Assembly (NCBI RefSeq): GCF_003255815.1 | Contig: NC_037669.1 | Location: forward strand, 132,990,047-133,054,046 | Length of the DNA: 64,000 nucleotides | Source of the DNA: Theropithecus gelada | Taxonomy: Eukaryota; Chordata; Mammalia; Primates; Cercopithecidae | Reading direction: 5' to 3' | Shown: in pieces, positions 55,746 through 64,000 of the stretch | Layout: the number at the start of each line of letters is the position of its first letter | Position numbering within the stretch: the first letter of the stretch is position 1 | The notes under the pieces: model-generated | What the model saw: the letters and a program-made list of their open reading frames with translations, nothing else | Databases searched by the model: none | What the model was told of the DNA's origin: nothing | Made by a program: the position numbers and the translations under genes

Positions 55746-57174
55746 ATATCACTATTGATAACCCCTAACTTATATTTAATTCATTTCCCTCAAAGCATGG
55801 TTAGAAAATCATTCCTTTTCATGGAACTTATTTTTAATCATTGCTAAGAGTGGCAAACATGCCTGCAGAAAATCATTTTATACAAAGTAACTTTAGGAAT
55901 TACCTAATCCATGTAATTGCTCCAGGAGTGATTTCATGGGATTAGGTAATTCCTAAAGTTATGGCTCAGAGTGAGGTAGAATTGAACTCAAGGTAAATAA
56001 GAACTTTCCCAAATTGAATGCTTTCCACCTACAGTCTACACTGGGCTGGCTTGTGAAATGATGAGCTCCTAAACACTGAAAGTATACAAGAGTGACTGGC
56101 TGACCAACCACCAGCAGATGTGGTACCTGGATTCTCTAATAAATAGATGGCTCAACTGATGATTTCAAAGATCATGGCCAATTCAAAGAATCTATGTTTC
56201 TACCACTCTTAGGCAGGACCTCATATATTGGACAATTTCCTTCCTGTTACCACATACTCGGCTCTCCTCACTGCTGCATGTAACATTATGGGTTTAACAC
56301 AGTCTACCCTGAGGGACACTTAGGTTTTCAGTTCACTCCATCCCTGTGGGAGAAAATCTTCACAAGTGGAGGTTCAAAACTTGCAATAATGCATAGAAAA
56401 GTTCTCGAAACTTACAAATAACAGAAAAGTAGAAATGGTCATGTCGTTCAAGAACTTTGTAGCAAGCGAAAGTTTTAAATATGTAATGTGCTTTGCAAGG
56501 TCTTTTTAGGAGAGATTAATATTATTCAAATGCAGTTTGTTTGTATTAAAGTATTTAAATGCTATGCATTTAATATAAAATACATATTCTCACTTCTTCC
56601 CTGATGCAAAGTCACATTGGGAATTATGTGATCATGTGTAATTTGTTAAATGGAAATCACTTTTTAAATATTCATATACCATATTTGCATTTTTTTAAAT
56701 CAGAATTTTCTAAAGGGAGAGCGAGAGCATAGGAAGAGCAAGTTCTAAAATACCTTCTACTGAAGACACCAAAGAAAAAGTGATATGCATGATAGACAGA
56801 CATATTTCTGCAACTATTGACAAGACAACCAGAGAAATCTGTGCAGATACGAAAGATTAGGCTCACATTAACAGACGTATCAGAACTTTGAAGCCAAATA
56901 GGACCTTGCTGGGCAGCTAGCCTTGCCCCTTCATTTCATGAATGAGGAAAGAAAGGTTGAAAGAAGCTAATGACCTGCACTTTGGAAGACCAAGAGGACA
57001 CAGATACGGATAGATTATATGATGGATGTCCAAACAATTGAGATGTCCTCAGCCCTACATCTTTTCACTCCTCACTCAGCCCAGCCCTTTCTGATGGCTC
57101 GTTAAGTAGACTTGGTAGAATCCAAAAGCAGAAAATTAAAAATCAATAAGAACATTAATTGCCTAATAGATGAA
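55746..57174. other. Mostly unassigned sequence; contains the 55888 palindrome
   Basis: Besides the palindrome listed separately, 56060-56215 (GAGCTCCTAAACACTGAAAG, CTAATAAATAGATGGCTCAA) vaguely resembles an old hAT-type repeat end. 56905-57010 (CCTTCATTTCATGAATGAGG, AAGAAGCTAATGACCTGCAC) may be a MIR core. No gene is seen. Confidence 0.4.
55888..55961. repeat. 74-bp near-perfect palindrome, 23-bp perfect stem
   Basis: Arms 55888-55910 and 55939-55961 are exact reverse complements over 23 bp (left arm starts TAACTTTAGGAATTACC, right arm ends GGTAATTCCTAAAGTTA). The 28-nt middle is itself largely self-complementary: ATG with CAT, AAT with ATT, CTCC with GGAG around a central A, leaving one bulged G (55938), one mismatch and two G.T-type pairs. 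The whole unit would fold as one long pre-miRNA-sized hairpin. It could be a small MITE I do not know, or a template-switch inverted duplication. Confidence 0.97.
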
Positions 57175-57665
57175 TGATAATGCCCAGTGCTGGCTGGGAT
57201 ACCCTGAAATATATTCTTACATTGCTGGCAGCAGTTTGAATTAGTATAAATTTTTGGAAAGCAATTTGGCAATCTTCATCAAAAGTCTTAAGTGTGTTTA
57301 CACTTCAGACTTTCCAGTAATTCCAAATCTAAGTAAGTGCAAAGAAATAATACTAAAACTGAAAATAATACTAAAACTGAAAAAAGTATATGCATACAGA
57401 AGTTTATTACAGTATTATATATTATAGCAGCAAGTTGGAAATAGTTTAAATGTACAACAATGAAGGAATGGCTAAAGAAAGTGTGATTTATTCTCATTAG
57501 AATATCATATTGGAGTTTAAAATGACAGTTATATCGAGTCTATGAACTTAAAAAGCTTATTAGTGTAATAAACAATGTTTTTAAGGGTGACTGCACCCAC
57601 AATCTGGAATAACTACATAGCATCTACCTCATATTAACTTGAACATAGATAACTAAAGCAACCTA
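57175..57665 (+). mobile_element. L1M/HAL1-type LINE 3' fragment
   Basis: AATTTTTGGAAAGCAATTTG, GCAATCTTCATCAAAAGTCT, GACTTTCCAGTAATTCCAAA, ACAGTATTATATATTATAGC, AGTTTAAATGTACAACAATG and AAGGAATGGCTAAAGAAAGT follow the old L1 3' region in sense. It contains a perfect 18-bp tandem duplication at 57346-57381. Confidence 0.8.
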
Positions 57666-58249
57666 AAGCATAGCTGGTGGGAGTGTGATATCAACATCTA
57701 GTTTCTGCTCAGTAAGAAATTGGTGAAAACTGTTAAGCCAATGGTGGTAAAACTTCACTATGAACAACCCATCACTCAGAGAGTTTCCCAAAATTCAGAT
57801 CCCGATTGGTGGGTCTGGGAAAAGGTTCAGGAGTGGACATTCTTAAACAGACATTCTTGGTCCCCATGGGTCAAGGAAAAGGTCTTTTTCTCCTTCTAGA
57901 TTTTTCTTCTGCAAGGTTTCACAGATTCTCGTGCTCTTACCCAGCAGACTCATTTGTAATTGAGGGAACCGTTGCATTAGGACTTGTACCTGTAACTGTG
58001 CTGTACAAATGTCTTGGCTCAAAGTTAAAAAGGCAGAGTTACAGGTAGTTTTTCCTAATTTTATTTCATGTTTTATATTAATAAATTTAAAAACACATTT
58101 TCAAGAAATTTTGAAGTCAGGTGTTTTCCAGAACCATGCCTAGACCTAATTTTTTAAAAGTTTACTTAATAAATAAACTGCAGTGAAACTATATTTTTCA
58201 ATTAACTTCCTGGAGGATTTCTCAGAAATCTTCTCCTCATAGCCCAAGA
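57666..58249. other. Unassigned sequence
   Basis: No clear family. AGATCCCGATTGGTGGGTCT near 57798 faintly recalls MER5. A 80-codon frame at 57806-58048 shows a short hydrophobic stretch but no family I know. Confidence 0.4.
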
Positions 58250-59870
58250 AAACCCATCTCACTTAAACATGATGGGGGGGAAAAAGGAATATATTCTATA
58301 ATTTCATGCAAAATCATTGCCAAAAAAACAGAAAAAATGAACTTCAAAATATCTTAACAGACACTAGAACAAACCAGAAAAATATAGTACAAAACAGATA
58401 AAAGTTATAATATTTGAAAATGAGCTAAAAGAAATTTTTAAAAAGTTTTGGGGAAATGTCACAAGTCAGAAATAAATGATAAATAAATGGTAAAACAAGA
58501 AGTGAATAATATTTAAAATTTGTCTGAACTCAGAAAGAATTGGAAAATAAATAAACGAAAGGAACACAGGAGAAAATAGACCCCATAAAAATTCAGGGAG
58601 CAAAATATGCAATAAAAAGGAAATGTAAAAGAAATCAAACAGAGTTAGAAAAAGCAATTTTAAAAGAACCTGTGAAAAAGAAAATGTGGGCAAAAACATA
58701 TTCTAATATGCATATAATTTGAGTTCCAAAAAAGAAAACTAAATGAAACTAAAAAAAAAAGAAGACGAACAGAAAAAACATTTAATAATATAAGAAAACT
58801 TGCCTGAAATAAAAGAAGACTTAAATCTTCATACAAAAAAAGCCATACAGTATACCTAGAAAAATTATTCCACAATAGTTATCACCAAGATATATACTAG
58901 TAAAACTACTGGACTTTAAAGAAAATGAAAAAAGTCATTAGGGTATTAAACAAAAAGACCAGGTTACATATCAGGGTCATATAATCAAATTGACATCAGA
59001 CTTTTCAACAGCAACAAATGGAACATGTTAAAAGATACTCTGGGAAAGGAAAATATAAAGCAAAAATTATATATACATATATCTTTCTATGATAAATGCT
59101 TCAGCCAAAGGCAAAAAATTAGGGATATAAATTCCATAAGCCCTTCTTGAGTATTCTACTAGAAAATGAGTTTCAGACAAATAAGAAATTATTGCAAAAG
59201 CTTTGGTATAAATAATGGACTAAGCATAGAATATATTTAACAATATAACTAAAATTAAAGATGAGGATATTATGAAAATGTTACATACTCTGATAATGTA
59301 AAAATGATACAGCTAACAAAGCTAGCAGGAAAGGGAAAGAGTCAATAGAAAGCAGAATAAGATTACTGACCATTTTGTAAGTATTGGAGCTGGCAAATCA
59401 TACACTAAGAACTTACACATAATTAAGAGTTAAGACCAAGACCGCCATAGTGAGTAAACCTGATAGTGGAGGAAAGGCCGGTGGAGGAAGAAACTGTAAG
59501 CAGAGAATTGCAGTATTGCTCATGTTCAGTAACAATACTCAGTATATAAATGAAGATGGTACTAAGAGTATTATATAAACATATTTCTATAAAAGTGACC
59601 ACTATTACTTACAGAAATACAAAAGTTCGCAACCAAATACTTAAATACAAGGAGGAGACAGAGAGAAAGGGAGCGAGAGCAAAAAGGACAACAGACCACA
59701 TACTACAAGATCTTGTGTAATTGAGGTTTTTTTAAAAGCATATATAGCCACTATGCTGTATGCTACTTTTTCATTTATATAGTGTGTTCTTTTTCACATA
59801 AAAGATATAAATTTGTGCACATATTTGCATTTTTAAATAAACGCTAGAAGAATAAACCAAAAAACAATTT
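58250..59870 (+). mobile_element. Probable HAL1/L1M-type LINE, A-rich and decayed
   Basis: A strongly A-rich plus strand with the order CATATAATCAAATTGACATC, AGACTTTTCAACAGCAACAA, AGATACTCTGGGAAAGGAAA and GAAAATGAGTTTCAGACAAA. This resembles the HAL1/old L1 ORF1 end (CATAATCAAATTGCTGAAA, GACTTCTCATCAGAAACAAT, GACATTTTCAGACAAACAAA). Boundaries and exact family are uncertain. Confidence 0.55.
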
Positions 59871-61204
59871 TTAACTGCTACTTATAAAAATGGAGAAGGA
59901 ACACAGTTGAGGGGACAGAGTTGGAAACAAGACCAGAATAAATACTTGAATACATAGTTCCAACTTTGGAATCACATAAATTATATGATTTTATATAAAA
60001 GTGAAATACAAAATTTAAAGTCTCTGAGTTTGAAACACAGAGTGAAAAAGATGAACCTAGCTGTATAATAAGATGGTGGCATAACCAAACAGAGAACAAA
60101 TTCTTTCTAGTGACTTTGATGCATAGTCATTGGAAGGCACCTCCATTGTAAAATATATTCTGATACAGAGAGACACAAACAAATTTTAAACTTTATTCAG
60201 TAGGCATCACGTTAGTAGTGATATTGACATAATATTTAGAAACTATTTTACATATATTTTAGATTAAATTTTTGTCAGAGGTTTTAGGAACCAACGTTTA
60301 ATGTCCAAGATAAGACATACACACATACACCAAAATAAGAAAAAAAGTTCAAGGTTAAATTTGAATTGTAAACAGTATGAATTCATAATTTTTTTTTTAA
60401 ATACCTCTTTCCTAATTCTGCCCACCAAAAAGAACTAGAAGCCAAGATAATTCCCAATGTCTAGATGACCATCATCAAGTATTATTCCCATCAACAGGAA
60501 TGATAACTTCTTAGAGGAAAGGCTTATTAAAGGTCTGGGGTAGGAAATGTATAAGCTAATGTCATGTCCTTGTTAACCCCAAAGAATGTGAGTCATCATG
60601 AAGAGACTCCCATTGGACACTAGAAAAAAATATGATAGCAACAGACTGAAACATGTTAAACGTATAGCAGTGCATGAGCTCATTTAAAAGATAATTAAAA
60701 AAAAAACTAGAAACAACATCCTGTTGGTCATTTTAGGAGAGAACAAGGGCACCAAATCTATACTCAGAAAATTACCAAGAAGAAAGAACTAAGTTTTTTT
60801 CTCCATTTCCTATACAAACCATATTTTAGTTCCACAGAAGTATTCTTGCTAGCAAATGTAGAAATGATGATTTAAAAATTCCCCCTCTTGACATTTCGAA
60901 TGAAATAATTGATTCAAACCAAAATCATCAACGGATGAAAGCATTAGGTAAAAGATTAAGGGGAGAAATCTGGCTGTTACCACCTGAAACCACCAATCAA
61001 TCTTAGCATCACCTAGGAAGTAAACTTGCTTTTCAAAAAAAAAATGACCCAAACTTAGTAAAGCCTTTAGAATAAATTCTTCTTACCATATCAAATATAT
61101 GGAGAATGAAAGAACAAGTTAAATGAGATACCATAGGAGACAAATAGATTAGTAGAGCACAATTGTGCTATAGAATGGGCCACATTCAGAGGATGTGGGG
61201 AAAA
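59871..61204. other. Unassigned AT-rich sequence
   Basis: No clear repeat name. The A-rich character continues and may be more decayed LINE. A perfect 14-bp palindrome AGCACAATTGTGCT is at 61156-61169. No gene is seen. Confidence 0.4.
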
Positions 61205-62452
61205 ATAAGGAACAGTTCTATATATTTGCAAACTATGCATCTGACAAAGGTCTAATATCCAGTATCTATAAGGAACTTAAACAAACTTGCAAGAAACAAA
61301 CAACCCCATTAAAAATTGGGCAAAGGACATGACACTTTTCAAAAGACGTGCATGCAGCCAACAAAAGGGAGTTGAACAGCGAGAACACATTGACACAGGG
61401 AAGGGAGCATCACACACTGGGGCCTGTTGGGGAGTGAGGGGGTAGGGGAGGGTTAGCATCTGGAGAAATACCTAATGTAGATGATGGGTTGATGAGTGCA
61501 GCAAACCAAAGGACAGACACTTTTCAAAAGGCATACATGCAGCCAACAAGCACATGAAAAATTGCCTATCATCACTAATCATTAGAGAAATGCTAATCAA
61601 AATCACAATGAGATACCATCTCACACCAATCAGAATGGCTACTTTTAAAAATGTCAAAAACAACAGGTGCTGGCAAGGTTGCAGAGAAAAGGGAACACTT
61701 ATACACTGTTGGTGGCAGTGTAAATCAGTTCAACCATTGTGGAAAGCAGTGTGGTGATTCCTCAAAAAGCTAAAAATAGAATTACCATTTGACCCGGCAA
61801 TCCCATTACTGGGTATATACCCAAGGGAATATAAGTCATTCTACCATAAAGACATATGCATGCCTATGTTCAGTGTAGCACTATTCACAATAGCAAAGAC
61901 ATGGAATCAACCTAAATGACCATCAATAGTACACTGAATAAACCAAATATGGTATAGACCCAAAGGATTATAAATCATTCTACTATAAAGCCACATGTTT
62001 ATTGTGACACTGTTCACAATAGCAAAGACTTGGAACCAACCCAAATGCCCATCAATGATAGACTGGATAAAGAAAATGTGGCACATATACAACATGGAAT
62101 ACTACGCAGCCATAAAAAAGCATGAGTTCATGTCCTTTGCAGGGAATTGGATGAAGCTGGAAAACATCATTCTCAGCAAACTAACACAGGAACAGAAAAC
62201 CAAACACCACATGTTCTTACTCATAAGTGGGAGTTGAACAGTGAGAACATGTGAACACAGGGAGGGGAACAACACACACTGGGGCCTGTTGGGAGGTGGG
62301 GGGCTAGGGGAGGGATAGCATTAGGAGAAATACCTAATATAGATGATGGGTTGATGGGTGCAGCAAACTGCCATGGCATGTATATACCTATGTAACAAAC
62401 CTGCACGTTCTGCACACGTACCCCAGAACTTAAAGTATAAGAATACAAAAGT
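61205..62452 (+). mobile_element. Primate L1 (older L1PA/PB-type), 5'-truncated and rearranged
   Basis: The ORF2 C-terminal region and 3' UTR are in sense: CATCTGACAAAGGTCTAATA, GCTAATCAAAATCACAATGA, CCCATTACTGGGTATATACC, TTCATGTCCTTTGCAGGGAA, CACACTGGGGCCTGTTGG, GGGTGCAGCAAACTGCCATG and ACCCCAGAACTTAAAGTATA. Two internal oddities: a misplaced 142-bp 3' UTR segment at 61367-61508 flanked by a 44-bp duplicated ORF2 segment, and a partial tandem duplication at 61819-62087. ORF2 is not open, and the element is dead. Confidence 0.95.
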
Positions 62453-62463
62453 TTAATAATTTA

Positions 62464-62849
62464 AAAAATGAAGAAAATGTGGTGTATATATACCGCAGAA
62501 TACTATGTAGTGATAAAAAAGAATAAGATCATGTCCATGGATGGAGCCGTAGGCCATCATCCTTAGCAACTAACACAGGAACAGAAAACCAAATTTACAT
62601 GCTATCACCTATAAGTGGGAGCTAAATGATGAGAACACATGGCAACAGACACTGGGGCCTACTTAAATATGGAGGGTGGGAGGAGGGAGAGGATCAGAAA
62701 AAAATAACCATTGGGTACTAGGCTTAATATCTGGGTGACAAAAGAATCTGTACAACAAACCCCTGTGATATAAGTTTACCTATATAACAAACCTTCACAT
62801 GTACCCCTAAACCTAAAATAAAAGGTTTTTAAAAAAAGAAGTTTAACAA
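62464..62849 (+). mobile_element. L1MA/PB-type LINE 3' end
   Basis: AGAAAATGTGGTGTATATAT, ACCGCAGAATACTATGTAGT, ATAAGTGGGAGCTAAATGAT, GGAGGGTGGGAGGAGGGAGA, GTACTAGGCTTAATATCTGG and CACATGTACCCCTAAACCTA then AAATAAAAGG form an L1 3' end older than the neighbour at 61205-62452. It starts right after that neighbour's A-rich end, and an Alu interrupts its tail. Confidence 0.92.
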
Positions 62850-63150
62850 GGGCTTGGCACAGTGGCTCACATCTGTAATCCCAGCACTTTGGGAGGCCAA
62901 GGCGGGCGGATCACAAGGTCAGGAGATCGAGACCATCCTGGCTAACACAGTGAAACCCCATCTCTACCAAAAATACAAAACATTAGCCGGGTGTGGTGGC
63001 GGGCGCCTGTAGTCCCAGCTAGTCAGGAGGCTGAGGCAGGAGAATGGTGTGAACCCGGGAGGCTGAGCTTGCAGTGAGCAGAGATGGCGCCACTGTGCTC
63101 CAGCCTGAGCGACAGAGTGAGACTCCATCTCAAAAGGGGAAAAAAAAAAA
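62850..63150 (+). mobile_element. AluY-type SINE in the L1 tail
   Basis: GGGCTTGGCACAGTGGCTCA head, GGCGGGCGGATCACAAGGTC, AGATCGAGACCATCCTGGCT, CGACAGAGTGAGACTCCATC and an A-rich tail. The target duplication AAGTTTAACAA (62839-62849) versus AAGCTTAACAA (63151-63161) differs by one base. Confidence 0.97.
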
Positions 63151-63339
63151 AAGCTTAACAACTATATTAACTATAAGGAATATGTAGGCCCTGTTTGAAT
63201 CCTGATTACAATTAACCAACTAGTTGTGCATTTCAGGTAGCTTTTAATTTATTAAGTTGCCTTCATAGAAGAGAGTATACTTCCCAATTCATTTTATGAC
63301 ATTTATATTTTCTTGACACTAAATCAAGAGTACACCTAA

Positions 63340-63452
63340 TTCTTTTTTTTCTAAATAGGGTCTTACTCTGTCACCCAGTGCAATGACTCAATCATAGCTC
63401 ATTGCAGTCTCAAACTTCTGGGCTCAAGTCATCCACCCACCTCAGCCTTCCC
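63340..63452 (-). mobile_element. Alu monomer (FRAM-like) fragment
   Basis: TTCTTTTTTTTCTAAATAGG, GTCTTACTCTGTCACCCAGT, CAATCATAGCTCATTGCAGT, CTTCTGGGCTCAAGTCATCC and ACCTCAGCCTTCC are one Alu arm in reverse with a small deletion after CACCCAG. It is old and truncated. 63162-63339 holds nothing I recognise. Confidence 0.88.
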
Positions 63453-63534
63453 ATTAGCATGACAGATCAGTATAATAGATTTCCATATAGAAAGAAAAAA
63501 ATGTGAGCCAAATTTCATATACTTCGTATCACAG

Positions 63535-64000
63535 AGGAAAAAATCAGTTCTGAATAGTTTTAAGACTTAAATGTGAAAGGCAACATCATAACATTTTTAC
63601 AATAAATATAAATATCTTCATGATATCAGTATACAGAAGAATTTCTTACAAAATCTTTTACAAAAAGATACAAAATAGCTCTAACTATAAAAGATAAATT
63701 CAGCTGCGGTAAGATTAAGAACTTTTATTCACCAAAAGATGTTGTAAAGAAAGTGAAAAGATAAGCCACAAATGGGAGAAGATATTACAGCACCTATAAA
63801 TGGCAAATAATTAGCATTTTTAAAGCACAACAAATTAAAGGCAAAAAATCCAATATTTACAAAAACACACACAAAAGAAATAAACAGGAGTTTCCAAGAA
63901 GTAAATATAAATGATCCATAGATTTTTTTAATATGCCCTAATGTAAGTAAACAAGAGAATAAAAGTTAAGAGCCACAAGTTATCAGTTTATCCTTAATTT
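63535..64000 (+). mobile_element. L1M LINE, ORF2 fragment running off the window
   Basis: AAGACTTAAATGTGAAAGGC, AATTTCTTACAAAATCTTTT, GATGTTGTAAAGAAAGTGAA, AAGATAAGCCACAAATGGGA and GAAGATATTACAGCACC follow the L1 ORF2 block (GACTTAAATGTAAAAGGCAA, AAAATGAAAAGACAAGCCAC, TGGGAGAAAATATTTGCAAA) in sense. It is decayed, and the right end is beyond the window or lost in AT-rich sequence. Confidence 0.8.

Noticed and set aside
61156..61169. 14-bp palindrome AGCACAATTGTGCT
   Set aside because: Short palindromes of this size are expected a few times by chance in 64 kb, and no neighbouring structure makes it special. The same holds for 52800-52817, 47674-47695 and 36838-36854.
1..64000. tRNA, rRNA, CRISPR array, CpG island, processed pseudogene
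   Set aside because: I looked for cloverleaf A/B boxes outside MIR, spaced direct repeats, CG-dense stretches and intronless gene copies with tails, and found none.

Overview
This is a piece of primate, almost certainly human, nuclear DNA. The evidence is the repeat content: Alu elements of young (AluY-like), middle (AluS) and old (AluJ, free monomer) types, primate-type L1 3' ends, a complete THE1 element, a MADE1 mariner MITE, and a dense background of older mammalian repeats (MIR, L2, MLT1, MST, MLT2, MER5A). I find no convincing protein-coding exon, processed gene copy, tRNA, rRNA, CpG island or CRISPR array. Nearly all open frames are short, and the longest ones lie in repeats or antisense to repeats. 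The window therefore looks intergenic or deep-intronic. All repeat family names come from my memory of consensus sequences, not from a search.

Layout. 0-6 kb: MIR, AluY, MLT1 LTR and a long L2. 6-10.5 kb: mostly single-copy. 10.5-17.3 kb: an MST LTR nested in a MIR, AluY, MLT1, and a 1.4 kb antisense L1M flanked by L2 and MIR pieces. 17.3-26.6 kb: MIR/L2/L1 fragments between single-copy AT-rich stretches. 26.6-32.7 kb: about 6 kb almost free of recognisable repeats, the best place to look for conserved regulatory DNA. 32.7-43.3 kb: MaLR LTRs, L2, MADE1, AluY, MER5A, MLT1 and AluS. 45.2-47.6 kb: a 2.24 kb THE1 with both LTRs, on the minus strand, inserted into an Alu monomer. 48-56 kb: MIR, Alu with a (TTTA)n tail, AluJ, and an MLT2 LTR nested in a MIR. 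57-64 kb: L1/HAL1-type sequence, a rearranged primate L1, an L1MA-like 3' end, AluY, an Alu monomer and a further L1M.

Nothing here forms an operon or pathway. The record is one of successive insertion: MIR and L2 were broken by MaLR/ERVL LTRs, and Alus landed later. The features most worth following up are a 74-bp almost perfect palindrome at 55888-55961 (23-bp perfect stem), a MADE1-derived double hairpin at 37742-37860 of the type that gives rise to miR-548 genes, an unrecognised 150-bp repeat present twice about 10 kb apart (43634 and 53728), an L1 containing a misplaced copy of its own 3' UTR, and a single-copy stretch at 30640-31230 with adjacent palindromes that resembles a conserved enhancer.
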